Source of the DNA: Chinchilla lanigera
Lineage: Eukaryota > Chordata > Mammalia > Rodentia > Chinchillidae
Direction of reading: 5' to 3'
DNA: 64,000 nucleotides
Assembly (NCBI RefSeq): GCF_000276665.1
Contig: NW_004955518.1
Location: 1,502,322-1,566,321 of the forward strand
In this document: one piece after another, positions 36,590 through 48,840 of the stretch
Position numbering within the stretch: the first letter of the stretch is position 1
Layout: each line of letters begins with the position of its first letter
Made by a program: the position numbers and the translations under genes
Notes under the pieces: generated by a model
Seen by the model: only the letters and a program-made list of their open reading frames with translations
Told to the model about the DNA's origin: nothing
Database searches by the model: none

Positions 36590-36890
36590 TGATTCTGCAG
36601 ATTTATTAAGTGTCTACCACAGTGCAGGCACTGTTCTGTGTGCTACTGAAAGCAACAGTGAACCAGACAGTCATGGTTGGCTTCTGCACTCCCGGCGTCT
36701 ACAGACACTGAACAAACCAGTAAATTAAATAATTGTAAAACAGTGGTTTAGTGCTGTGAAGAAAATAAAACGGCATGATCAGATAGCGCACACAGGGTGC
36801 AGAGCTGAGGGGACAAATCCCCAGGTTGGGTGGATGGAAGGTTCTCTAAGAAATGACATTTGAGCTGATATCTAAAAGGTACAAGGAGCC
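36590..36890 (+). repeat. Ancient interspersed repeat (L2/MIR-era, family unresolved)
   Basis: It contains 'TTATTAAGTGTCTACCACAG', 'GCAGGCACTGTTCTGTGTGC', 'AACAGTGAACCAGACAG' and 'ATGACATTTGAGCTGATATC', in the order of a widespread old mammalian repeat. Confidence 0.5.
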
Positions 36891-37884
36891 AGACAGGCCA
36901 AGTTCAAAATGAGCTCACATACCATGAACCCACTGACAACCTAGCTTCTTAAGAATATTGCAAGAGATTAAAGACCCATTCTGAGAAATTGACACCACTT
37001 CTGTCTCCAAGGAAAAGTGCACTGTGTGAATTGCTACTCTCATTTCCTCTCCCCATTCTTCACAAGCACGATTTTTAAGGCTTTATTTTTAATATGTTTT
37101 ATGAACAGTGTAAAGGCAGCATTATTCCAAACTCCCCGGATATCACTCTGAGTGAGTGCACCAATATTCTCATCTGAATATGGATGTGGTTAGACTCTCC
37201 GAGACAGCTAGTTGCTGTTACTCTGATGGATTTCTCTGTGACTGCCACAACACTTAGCAGTGACACTGGCTGCAGGACCGAACTCCTGCTCAGGTTCAGA
37301 CCCAGGCAGAGCACCAGAGCCATGTGCATCACATCTGGGCACATGTAATTATGACAAAAAACTGAAGTGTGAAGGTGGAAAATGTATAAAATGTTCTCTC
37401 CTATCATACCACGTAGGATGGTGGCCTTTGATAATCACATCACATGCATACAGCATAGGCTACTTGATTTATTTTACTGTGTAGTGCCTTAGTCTAACAT
37501 CCAGGGTAAAACAGTGAAATCAATTCCAATTTCGATTAAGATTGTCTGTCACAGTGTCAATAGTCTTCTCACAACTTCTCAGGCCTGAACCCCCCACCAT
37601 CTGTCTCTACCCAGACTTCCAGTCATGCACAGACCACCCAAGACAGTAAAAATGACTTCTGACATCTGGTGAGTTTGTTCCACATACACCTTTGCTCATC
37701 ATGAGGTGACTAGGCTGAGCTAGATCACATGAGTTGCGTTCTGGACCTGTTCTGCCCATTTCTATTGCATTTATTAACATAAAGAATTTATAAAGAGACT
37801 TAAACAACAGTGGCTGGAAAGAACACTCTTTTATGGAAAGAGTGCAGGGTTAACACTTTGAGCAGTGAAAATTCACTCTCTCTT
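36891..37884. other. No gene recognised
   Basis: Non-coding. The minus-strand ORF at 37099-37407 has no motif. Confidence 0.45.
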
Positions 37885-38015
37885 GAGGTCTTAGAGTCAC
37901 AATGTCTGGATCTGACTATTCAACTCCACAATATAATCACCACATGACCTTGAAGAAGACACCTCCCTGACCAAGGATCAATCTTTTTTTCTCTATAAAT
38001 TGAGGTCAAGAGTTA
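37885..38015 (+). repeat. MIR SINE fragment
   Basis: Sense MIR core: 'TGTCTGGATCTGACTATTCA', 'ACATGACCTTGAAGAAGACA', then 'TTTTTTTCTCTATAAATTGA'. Confidence 0.55.
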
Positions 38016-41000
38016 ACACTCATTCTGTCTGCTTCCAAAGGTTCTCACAATTACAAAATAAGAAAGACTGTGTAGACTACAGAGCATGAAGGTCAACTAA
38101 CTCCCACAACCCACGCATAACACCACCACACACTGTGAAGGCCACAGGCTCAGCAGAGTTGTTGAGCTCTGTCCCTGGACTAGCAGCAAGCTGAGGCCAC
38201 TATCTTGTTCTCCTATACTCTTCCTCTGCTTCAGTAACTCACATCACTCTGCCACCCCACATCACAAGCAGTGCCACTGACAGCATTCTCTGGGCTAAAC
38301 ACTCCCCCTAGGACACCATTCTGGAAGCGCAGCCACAAGGAAACCCAGCTCCTTTCTGGTCCTTGCTCTTTCAAAATAGGGCTGCCCAGATAGTTTGGTT
38401 AGGTATCAGGTTCTGTTGTCCACTTTCCTGCAGAACTTCACAAATTTGATTTGTAAAGGGCCAGGTAGTAAATATGTATGACTCTGTAGTGCATGTTTCT
38501 TTGCTTAAACTGCCTTTCAAAAATGAGGAAAGAAAGAAAAGGAAGGGAGGGAAGGAGGGAAGGAAAAAGGAATGATGAAAAGAAAGACAAAAAATTCAGT
38601 CCTTGGGTCTTACACAATTGGCATTAGTCCAAGGGCCACTGTCTGCCCACCCCTGCTTCTGTTGTGCCAGAGCCCTGGCTTATGGTGTGCAATACTTGCT
38701 TTGTTTTTTAAGAGGAGTCTGCTGTTGGTTGGGGAGCCAACAGGAAGCTGGTCCGGTCAAAAAAGGTAGCTGGACCAACCACTTCTTGGGACATCCAGAC
38801 CTTGTAGCTCATTCTGTTCTTTCTGGCAGATTTTTTCACTCCTGGCTTTCTCTCAGAAAACTTTTGGATACTGTTCCTTGATCCAGCCTCCTTTGGAGTC
38901 TTTTAAGCCATGGCAGAAATCAGCAGCCTGAACTCCAAAGATGTGCCAAGCTCAAATTCAGACACTCAGAGCTGCTGGACTCTATGCAAATTGAGCACAT
39001 GGATTTCATATACCTAAACATTACAAGATAGTTAGATCGCTGCTCCAACAGCTCATGGGACCCCTGTGGTTAGAGTTACCCATAAAATTATTAAGCCAGT
39101 AAAAATGCATCTTTGAGCCAGTTAGAATATTTTACATATTTGTGAGCTACTATGATTAATATCAAAAAAGGAAGAAGAAAAAGGAAGCAAGGGGAAGAAG
39201 GGAAGAGAGAGAAGAATTCCAGGCACTGAGAAGAGAGACAAGAGGAAAAAAATTAGAAGTGACTGCAGAACACTTTGTCTGGATGTTACTATCACAAAAT
39301 TAGATAATCTTCACCTGGTATTATAGTAAATTCATCAAACACTGTTAAATAATTCAAAAGCAACACTATTATCATTCATGGTTTCTAAAGGAGAAGTAGT
39401 AAATTTGGTCTCCCTTTTGATGTATTCCTCTCTTAATAGAAGATTTCAAAGTGATCTTTCTTGTTTTTCACATATATCTTGTAAATAAGGCCTATCGGGT
39501 GCCTAGCTGCAAATCTGTAAGTGATGTACCCTTTGCCCCAAAACGCATTAGAAAATCATGCCCCTTAAGCTCTGTATCTTAGCAGCATTTGGTTGGCTAT
39601 AAAGGCATCTTTGTTAGAGGAAAAAGTGGTGAGGTGTGGAAGCCACTTCACTCTGGCAGATCCAGCTGTACCCAAGGAATAGCACCAAGAAGGCTTCTAG
39701 TCTGCACTTTGCCAGGCTGCAGAATTATACAGAGGCCCCAATTCAGGTTTTAAGTGGGTGTCAAGGGGAATCAGATTTAGCCCATCTTGTGCAACTGCCA
39801 AAACAAGACTCATAAGTGATCAAAGAAATGCATGCTAATATTTGTGATAACAGTGGCAGTGATCGTGCCATGCTGAGAACGTATCAGTGAGAGCCTTTGT
39901 TGACCTTAACATGAAGAGGCCTTGCTTTGAGAGAATAATGAAATAACTTAGAGTCCCCAAGGGTAAAGTGGTCCTCAGGGTTAAGGTGGGAGAGGTGGCT
40001 AAGTCATGAAAGATGTGCAGCTCAGAGAGGAAAATGTTTTAAAACACTTTCTAAGTAGAGTGCCAGAGCACGCTGCTAAAGTTGAGGGTGAATGTCTGTG
40101 CCCTGCAGAGAATGGCTGCAGCCCAGGGATTTATCCTAAGTTCTTTCTAGGTCAGGAAAGTTTGCGAGGCCTTGCTTTAGACTGATGGAAGAGTCAACCC
40201 TTGAGAATAAAGGAGCCTGTGATGAAGTTGTAGTGGCCCAAAGGAGAAAGAACAGAATCTGGTGGTGGGCTGAAGATGTACAGGGAAAGGAAAGTCTGCA
40301 GCTTCCAGGAGATGCACAGCCAAACCCCTCAACAGTTTCAGGCGAGGGGTCACACAGAATCAAGGATAACTGGAGCTCCCTTCCTGGCAAAAGGACTGGT
40401 GGCTGTGTTTTAGTTGCCAAGACAGCAAGCCTAAAAGGCATCCAGAGCGGCTACAGAGCCCTCTCTGGGATGCTCTTACTCTCTGATGCTGTCAACACAT
40501 CTTCCACTTGGAAGTGTAATATGCTACTGCATTACTCCAAGTGTGTTTATCACAGAAGTGACTCAGCCCCAGTTGTACTGGAATGCTGTGGGTTGCAATC
40601 ATGTTTCAGAAATGCGTATTTTTCAGCATCGTTAATGGAAACAAACATCTGTAACACCTAATCCAACTCATTCATAGGAAACACAAATAAAAGCATTCTA
40701 ACCTTTATCACTATGCTGAACTTTTTTGAACACAGAGAACACTATAGCAGAGGTCTACTTTCCTGGTAAAGGATATACTACATATTTTTCTCTGAAAACT
40801 AAAGATACCACCAGTAAATTTGAAAATATATATTTCTTCAAAGTATTAATTTTTAAAGCATCCAAAATTGCTAACAACCAGAGAAAGTACTGATTTATAA
40901 ATTATGTTCTCAGCGTATAGTGTACATTGTGAATTTGCATGCATATTAAATGCAAATAACCAGAAGAGCATAACATTAAGGCTTCAAATTTATATGTGCA

Positions 41001-41588
41001 AAAGACAGTAAATTCTAACATTAAAACTCTTCCCAGAAAATATTAACTCCCCACATCCCAAGTGACTATCACATACTCAACTGAGCCAGCTCACAGCGGA
41101 ACTTGAAAAGTCAGTAATGCAGCTCAGTGATGGAGACCATTTAGAGACAAGTGTCCATACTGCAACCCAGACCCACTTACTTATTGCAAGTGCCAAACCT
41201 CCAGCTATACCTGGAATTGAAGTTTCAGTTTAGAAAAACAACTCATACAATAACATCTTTTATCTTAAAGCAAAACACACACGCCATAGGTTCACCACCA
41301 CTGTCTAGCTCAACCAAAATATGTATAACCCACGCTCAGCCCAGTTGCCAGGTAAATCGGGCATATCTATTTGGCACTGTGTGGAACAGAGGTAAGGTAC
41401 TAACACTGCCCAGCTCTTAACAAATTATTTTATTTAATAATTTAAGAAAAATGAAAGCACCACTAAAACTACCACCACTATATCACTAGCAGAATCTTTA
41501 TTCTGTTGTAAAAATCATAGCATTGAGGTAAAGGAGCAAAATATAATGGACACTGCTCTTTCACTACAGTAAAAATAAGATATCTGGG
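38016..41588. other. No gene recognised; purine-only tracts
   Basis: GGAA/GAAA-type purine tracts lie at about 38522-38588 and 39164-39212. The 158-residue frame at 40185-40661 is the longest non-L1 ORF of the window, but it has no domain, signal peptide or splice context, and I treat it as chance. Confidence 0.45.
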
Positions 41589-41995
41589 GTGATAAAATTT
41601 GTATCAACTTGGCTATACTGTGTGCTCAGTTGCTAGGTCCAACACCCAGGTGAATGTTGCTGTGTAGGTATTTTCAGGATGTCATTAACATCTATAATCA
41701 CTTGATTTTAGGTAAAGGAAATGATTGCTGATAATGTGGATGGGCCTCATCTAAATAGCTGAAACTCTTAAAAAAAATTGGGTTTCCCAAAGAAGAGATT
41801 TTGCCTCAGGATTTTAATATGGAAGTCCTGTCTAACTTTCCAGCTTGCCAACCTGCATACAGATTTCACACTCAAGGCAACATCAACTCCTGCCTGAGTT
41901 TCCACCCTATCAGCTTGGCCTATGTGTTTCGGACTTGTTCACTCCTCCCCCATTTATATGAATCAATTGCTTAAAATTGATCTTTTAACACTCTC
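41589..41995 (+). mobile_element. ERVL-type (MLT2-like) LTR, 3' end lost
   Basis: It matches the MLT2 order: 'TATCAACTTGGCTATACTGT', 'GTGAATGTTGCTGTGTAGGT', 'GTCATTAACATCTATAATCA', 'GATGGGCCTCATCTAAATAG', 'CAACATCAACTCCTGCCTGA'. The usual AATAAA and GAGAACCCTGACTAATA end is not present. Confidence 0.7.
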
Positions 41996-42024
41996 CTGCT
42001 GGCTTGAACTACCAGTTGTGTATG

Positions 42025-42131
42025 CATGACTGTCCCACTGGTGGTACAAATGAATCGAATCATTTTTATTGTTTTTTTTTACTAATAAAATCAATTAAAA
42101 AAAAAAAAACCTGCCCAATGGGACAGTCATG
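42025..42131. repeat. Inverted repeat with T-run/A-run loop
   Basis: The left arm CATGACTGTCCCACTGG (42025-42041) pairs with the right arm CCAATGGGACAGTCATG (42115-42131), 16 of 17. The 73-bp loop carries a T10 run and an A13 run that could also pair. It looks like a rearranged or 5'-inverted retroinsertion rather than a simple palindrome. Confidence 0.65.
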
Positions 42132-44649
42132 TATATGTCACCAGTGCTTCAAGCCACCTGGCCACAAGACATATGAATTACGGCCCCAGTGTGAACATAG
42201 GGGGTAGGTACTGGAATGTAAAACTTAATGTCTTCTTTTTAAAATAACTCCTTCACTTTAGATTGAACTTTTTTCCTGATACTTTGTTGCTATTATTTTG
42301 CTATTTGTTTTTTTTTTTCTTTAAAATAAAAAAAAAAAGAATTTCAGTCAACTCTGAGAAGAATTGGGTGAACTATATTTGCAAAAGAGGAGAGGCTCCT
42401 GAAAACCCTCTTGGTAGTTGAATACCTGCTCAGGCATGGTTTGGAAGCTCACCCTGCCATATTTATGCTGTGGGTGCTTGTTGCAAGGAATCAAACTGTC
42501 CCCTCACTTACAGCTTTAGATAAAAAACCAGACAGTTTGCTCTAATGACACAAATCCCATGTGAAGTTTAGAGCAAACCATTTTATGAGCCTAAGGCCAG
42601 TTCAACCACTCTGTCTTTTGTCCCAAGCCTTGCCACAAAGCAGCTCACAATATCTGCTTCCAAGACTCTACTCCTCCCGTCCTCACTCTGTGATGGAATG
42701 CTTATCCACACACCAGATCTGATTATATTTGTGCGGAAATGCTCTCCAGACCTGGGCTTCTTTCCCCAACCTCTAATTCCCATTACACTCCTTTATTTAC
42801 TGCTGTCAAGGGCATCTTCCAGGAGCAGGAGGAGCAAGAAAATAGGTAATAGCACATCCCATATAGAACTGACCCACTTACAACAGGTCTATTTTTTGCC
42901 TGCTGTTCCACAAATTGTAAGCTGAGAAAACTGGCTTATTCCAGAAAGCAGCTGGATATCTGCTAGATAATTTCTGGTTGCTTTGCTTCTTAAAAAATTT
43001 TTTGGACTGATGGAAATGGGAGTTACTATACTCTCAGATGCAGCAATCCAACCTTGACCTCAGCTATCTACAACTCCTTTTACCCCTGTTTTCTCTTTCA
43101 ATCTTGTCACCAGTCAAATCCTTCCCATTCTCCCTCTTCTGCAGTTTTACTTATCATGTGCCAGAAGCTCTCCTCTCTGATACCCTCGATAGTCTACAGC
43201 AAGAATACTCTCTCCTAAATGTAATTTTTGATCATGTCAATTGTTGCCAAATGTTTCAAACATTTCTCTTTAAATTGAATTTCTTCCCCATATTTACAAG
43301 GTCCTAGCTGCCTCCCCTCTTCCTCCACCTTCCCCTGCCTGTACCCCCACTACCCACCACAGTGGGGCAAACCCTCACCTTTCAGGACACTGTCCTTCTT
43401 TTGACTCTCCACTCTGAACACATATCCCTTAACATGAAAAAAATGACATCTGTTTGTTTTTTCATTGGGAAAATTTAAAGGTTAGTGAGTTTCTTTGATC
43501 CCACCTCCAAAATGGCCAGTTTATCAGGGTTTTCCACCATTCCTATTTCAGACCATAAGGTTTGGGGCTCATATTCAGCAAATCCTGGAGCAAAATATGC
43601 AAAACTACCTGAATAAATCATTATCTTGACTTTATTTGAAAGCACCCCTATATTTACCTCTTTTAGTGATGTCTCAAATGAGAAACCTCTCAAAAATATC
43701 AAATGTCTGGGAAGCTATCACAGTATAAATGTATCTAAGCAAATATTACTATCCATGCATATCAGAATACATTTCCCATTGTGATTTATGCATATGTTTC
43801 ATATAGTTATAAATATACTTTTGGAAGATTATTTTAAAAATATTTAATAGCCATTAAATGGGTAAAATAATAGTTTACTCCTTATGGAATAGTGAGAAGC
43901 CATTCTAGTACTATTTGCAATTGTAATCAGTAATGCAGACAAAAGAATACCAATGTTTTTCAATCATCACTGGTAAAAATGTAAAGGTTTTAAAAATTAA
44001 GACTTCAAAGTTAATCTAAATTAATCTTCTGCTAATGCAAGCGAGAACTATTTCCTAGAATTTTGAGTGGTTAACATCATCAGGACATGTCACAGGCTTC
44101 ATCCCAATTATTTGGTGTATACCATGCATTATTCCAAACCTCTCCAGAGATGAAACAGGGTAAGGCAATGTAAGAGTTGAAGAACAAAGGAAAAATGAAG
44201 CACAGAGACTTCAGGCTGAAAGTATAAAACCTCTTTGAGGACTTCAAGGACATACTAGAAGACTGAAAAATGAGAACAAATCAGCAAGCCCATTAGCTGA
44301 GCACCAATTTAAAGCATCATTGTTTCCAATTTCAGCTCCAATCTGGAAGGCGCCAAATAGGCCGTGCTCCCAGTCCCCTCCATGCAGGACGAGTGTGCTC
44401 ACTATGTACTTTCAAGTGTCTTTCTTCTTTTCTGGCTGATTTAATAAAAGAGTAGCTATCAGTTTTCTAACTTTTCTCCTAAAACATTATTAATAATTTC
44501 TGTAGCAGGATGTTAAAGAGACAACACAAAAATTTTGTTCCAATTTCTCTATTCTTCTGTTGAAAAATAAAGTTTGCTGTCTTTTTATCTTCATCACTGA
44601 GAGAGAAGAGGTCATTTGATAATCCACAAACTGATTAGCCTCTTCATTT
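42132..44649. other. No gene recognised; possible short L1 tail and L2 debris
   Basis: At about 42255-42340 a T-run followed by CTTTAAAATAAAAAAAAAAA resembles the L1 3' terminus. At about 43160-43400 pyrimidine-rich sequence resembles L2 3' debris. Neither is firm. Confidence 0.35.
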
Positions 44650-46180
44650 AAGAAGTAAACAGACACAACCAAAAACACACTCAACCACCTAATCTTTGAT
44701 AAAGGGGCCAATCAAACTCACTGGAAGAATGATAGCCTCTTTAATAAATGGTGCTGGAAAAATTGGCTCAATACCTGCCAAAAACTGAAAATAGACCCAA
44801 GCCTATCACCATGCACCAAACTCAAGTCAAAATGGTTCACAGATCTCAATATTAAACCAGAAACACTAAATCTATTGGAAGAGAAAGTAGGTAAAAACCT
44901 CGAAGACATAGGGGTAGGCAGAGAGTTCATGAATAAAAACCAAATTGCACGTGAAACACTTGAAAGAATCAACAACTGGGATCTCATCCTACTGAAAAGT
45001 TTCTACACATCTAAAGAAATCACCAGCAGAGTCAAAAGAAAACCAACAAACTTGGAAAAAATTTTAGCTGATTGTCCCTCAGACAAAGGGCTTCTATCTA
45101 GAACATATAAAGAATTAAAAAATTTCAGCCCCTCCAAATTCAAAGACCCAATCCAAAAATGGGCAGCTGAGATGAACACACATTTCTCAGACAAGGAGAT
45201 ACAAACGGCAAATAAATATATGAGAAAATGTTCAACATCATTAGTCATTCGAGAAATGCAAATTAAAACAACACTAAGATTCCACCTTACCCCAGTAACA
45301 ATGGCTAGCATTAAGAAATCAACCAATAACAAATGCTGGCGAGGCTGTGGAGAAATAGGAACCCTTCTCCACTGCTGGTGGGAATGCAGACTGGTGAAAC
45401 CACTGTGGAAATCAGTTTGGAGATTCCTCCGAAAACTAGGTTTAGAGGTCCCATTCAACCCAGCTATCCCCCTGCTGGGTATTTTCCCAGAAGATCTAAA
45501 AACATCATATCACAGTGATATATGTGCACCTATGTTCATAGCAGCACAATTTGTAATTGCTAAAATGTGGAAGCAACCCAAATGTCCATCCACTGAGGAT
45601 TGGATAAGAAAATTATGGTACTTTTATATAATGGAATATTACTCAGCTGTAAAGAAAGATAAACTCGAGGCCTTTATATTTAAATGGTCACAACTAGAGA
45701 CCATAGTCATAAGTGAAATAAATCAAACATACATGTGCAAGCACCGCATTGTGTCACTAGTGTAAAACTTGAAAGAGTTAATTTAAACTCGGAGGTATGA
45801 TAGACACTGTGAAATGATAGGAAACCACCGAAGAGTAAAGGGCTTCTGGGATGTGGGAAAAGAGAAGGGAAAGAAGGAGAAATTTTGTATGTATGTATAT
45901 ACAGGATAGATAACATGGTTGTTCTTCTATCTGCTGTTTCTATGCTGAAAGAAACTGTCAATGAGTCTTTGGTTGACCAGTATTGCATGTCTATATCTGT
46001 TTTCATGAGAAGCCACTTTGAAGATATCAATATGTAATACAACCACCATTGTTAATTCCCTACCACTTTGTTTGTAACTCTGTATTGTCTGTATTGTGCT
46101 TGTGATATGTTGTAAAATGTTGTATGTCTGTTAATGTTTCCCTCCTTTTATCCTTAAAATAAAAAAAAAAAGAAGTAAAC
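44650..46180 (+). mobile_element. 5'-truncated L1 with perfect 11-bp TSD
   Basis: The duplication AAGAAGTAAAC stands at 44650-44660 and again at 46170-46180, right after the A tail. The inserted body is about 44661-46169, 1.5 kb. The nick site on the lower strand is TTCTT/AAA, close to the L1 endonuclease preference. The body holds the C-terminal third of ORF2, a 3' UTR with a G/A-rich stretch, and a final CCTTAAAATAAAA tail. The perfect TSD and unbroken frame indicate a young insertion. Confidence 0.92.
44661..45765 (+). CDS. L1 ORF2 protein, C-terminal fragment (truncated gene)
   Basis: This is the 3' part of the LINE-1 ORF2 gene, which encodes the endonuclease/reverse transcriptase that copies L1 RNA into the genome. 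The frame is open from the 5' truncation point to TAA at 45765, about 368 residues, with no internal stop. Visible family landmarks are a tryptophan-rich stretch at the start (WCWKNWLN-type), a segment ending KSFYTSKE, and the C-terminal cysteine region (KCWRGCGEIGTLLHCWWEC), whose cysteines and histidine match the conserved ORF2 cysteine motif. The C-terminal tail HRIVSLV follows. The endonuclease and the reverse transcriptase catalytic core are absent because of 5' truncation, so it cannot act. It has no own start codon or promoter; an in-frame TTG at 44875 is not a real start. The unbroken state reflects youth, not selection. Confidence 0.88.
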
Positions 46181-46959
46181 TGTGTCCACAACTGTATACG
46201 TTTTGTATTTTACTCATCAAAACAGAGTTGCAAACTGCTCTCTCATATGTCCTCATAAGGCAAAAAGGTCAAGAAGACCTTATACGAACACGTAACAGAT
46301 ATTTTAAATATTAGTTTGTATTTAAACCAATTTACTAGTGACACAGCCTCAAATGTTAAATAGTATTTAGCACTAGAGGTAATTGCTTCAATTCTTTGAG
46401 TAATTATTCTGAAATTTGCTTCCACATCTGCAAGTCAGAGCTTTCCAACTGATAGAACTACTACATTACTCTGGTATAACTCAGTTCCAGGTCTGCTATG
46501 AGTGATCACCCGGCCATCAGTTTCTCCAAGGTCACAACACCTGGTTCTCACTGCTAAGAGCCACAGAAATGCTAAGGACACTCAGACAGAAAGCCCCACT
46601 GTACCTTGGGGAGATGCTGCCCACATAGCTGCTGGAGGGGTCTGTCTTCCAGCTAGTTGAAGGCAGGCCTCTAGAAAAGTGGGAAGTAGAGGGAACAGGT
46701 AGCAGCTGCCAAAACACTGTTCCTTTGGGTGTCAGATACTTCTTTCCTTTTGGGTATAATGTGCTCTTTTTAATTACTTCATAGGTGAACTTCTCAACTG
46801 GATTTGAAAACTATTGGAATTATCAGAGTACTGCATTTGTCTAACAAAGAAAGAAAACTAATACCATTAAATTTTTAAATAATTTTAACTGTTATAGAAT
46901 TTGGAATACTGGTAAAATGGCTTAAAATAATTTTTTTATTAAACACTATTTGTATGGTC
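46181..46959. other. No gene recognised
   Basis: Non-coding DNA flanking the L1 insertion. Confidence 0.45.
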
Positions 46960-47353
46960 CCTCACTGACATTGATTACATTTGGTTTGCTTTCATAAAAC
47001 AAAATACCTGAGGTAATAAAAGGAGGGAGGATTTATTCTGGCTTGGTTTCAGAAGTTTTAGTCCATGGTCACTGGGCACTGTCCCTCTGACCCTGTGGCA
47101 ACACAGTACATCGGGGTGGGAGTTTACAAGAAGGCAGGCTGTTCAGCTCATGACACCTGACAGGCACAGGGAGAGCAGGGCCCAGGACCCCAGTATTCCA
47201 TGCGGTGGAGTAATTTTTGGTCCCCAGTGACTGGACTTCTTCCTACTGGGCCTGCCTCATACAGCTCCACTGCCTCCCAGGAGCACTGGTGGCCAGGTAC
47301 CGAGCTTTCAGCATGTGAGTCTCTGAGGGAAGTTTAAGACCCAAACCACCAAA
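46960..47353 (-). mobile_element. MaLR-type LTR
   Basis: Antisense of a MaLR LTR: 'AACAAAATACCTGAGGTAAT', 'GGAGGATTTATTCTGGCTTG', 'AGAAGTTTTAGTCCATGGTC', then 'CCCAGTATTCCATGCGGTGG' and 'AGACCCAAACCACC' at the end. It resembles the LTR at 63.4 kb but is a different, older copy. Confidence 0.65.
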
Positions 47354-48729
47354 GTGTCCCACAAGAATTCAAAGATAGACTCTCCGAAACCTTGATCAAG
47401 AACTGTGTTCAGCCATTCCAGGCATAGAAGCAGTATTTTAAAAGTTATATTCATGAAATCAAGCCCAGGTTTCTCACTTAAAATTCTTAGTTTTATTTGG
47501 AAGTTTTACGTGTATTTATTATTTCTCCGATAGCTGTTTCAAGTTTCCTACAGTGTTATCAGTTTCTGTATGTACCATAGTAAGGCAAAAATTCAGACAT
47601 ACTGATTTAAATAATATGTTGTTATTATTACTTCTTGGCTTTTTCAGTTTTAGGCTTTGACCTTCTAGTGTAGTTGCGGATTAGGTTTTATTCCTCTCAT
47701 ATACATGTATATGCCTCATGTTCACATCCTCAAAGAACTGTGCCAAATTTTGGTATTATCAAATATACATGTTTACACCATAAAAGCTTCAGAGAGACTA
47801 ATGGTGCTGAGGTGTGTAGTGTTCTATGGTTACATTTCCTATTCTGAATTACTACGGTTCTCTGAGACGTTAATTGTTACATTTAATTTGGGTTACTTTC
47901 CCAGGTACTTATCCTGATACCATACCCAAAGCGCTTCCATTTGAGTTCATCCCACCCTCTTCCAGTTTAGATTTCTAAATCTCCTCTCAGCAGACACATA
48001 CTAGGTGTTTTCCAATGATCACCCTGAAATCTCCCTTAAGTCTCCCTACCTACTCCAATTTAGATCAGTTAGTCACTAGTTCCGCTGCACAGTTAGTATT
48101 TTCAGATCTCTTTTACTTTTAATTTAAAGATTCTTTCCATCCATCTCTCATGTCAGTCCTATCTCCGGGTTTGTGCATCTTTCTTTCCATTGCTTTACTC
48201 TTTCATTTATTTGATCACAATAAATGAAAATTGTGAAATTTCATTTATTATAAAATTAAAATTTCACAATAAATGCAAAAAGCTGCACAACTTTAAAGTT
48301 TTTCTTTCTGTCTGCTTTAGTTTCTGCTTCTCATGACAGCACCCTAAACTTCTGATGACCCTTGGTTGTCTCCTGCTCCTTAGGAGCCAGGGACTAGAAA
48401 GTCAACAGGAAAGTTTGGAGTAGGGAAAGGATTATGTGGATTTATTTTAGGGTTGCTCTAGCCAAGCCTTTCATTTGGAAAGCTCTGGTATCGGTATCTT
48501 TGAGGTTCATTTTTTTAGGTTAGACCCCCAGGGAAATCTCCTGGTCTTCTACAGGTACAGTTTCATTCTGGGTGCCAACAGGCCAACAGCAAGAAGAATA
48601 AGGTGCTTTGGTTTTTCACAACTTTGTAAATCAACACAATCTACCAGATTTAAAGAGTATATATTATACCACTTTTACCACAATCCAGTCAAGAAAACTT
48701 CTGTTTTATTATTTCTAAAGAAAAGACAA
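47354..48729. other. No gene recognised
   Basis: Non-coding AT-rich sequence. A short inverted AATTTCATTTATTATAAAAT-type stretch near 48225-48275 is simple sequence. Confidence 0.45.
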
Positions 48730-48840
48730 GGGGCTGGGGATTTAGCTCAGCAGCAGACCGCCTGCCTGGCAAGCACAAGGTCATGAGTTCAATTCTTGGT
48801 ACCGGGAAAAAAACAAAAAACAAACAAACAAAAAAAAAAA
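48730..48840 (+). mobile_element. ID SINE
   Basis: The body GGGGCTGGGGATTTAGCTCA, then GCCTGCCTGGCAAGCACAAG and GAGTTCAATTCTTGGTACC, is followed by a (CAAA)n tail. It is close in sequence to the ID at 5182, so both belong to the same subfamily. A clean TSD was not found. Confidence 0.88.

Noticed and set aside
40185..40661. 158-codon plus-strand ORF, the longest outside L1
   Set aside because: No domain, signal, membrane or compositional evidence and no splice context. Such a length can occur by chance in 64 kb.
45003..45458. 151-codon minus-strand ORF inside the young L1
   Set aside because: Antisense shadow of L1 ORF2; the same shadow appears on the plus strand of the L1 at 57.6 kb.
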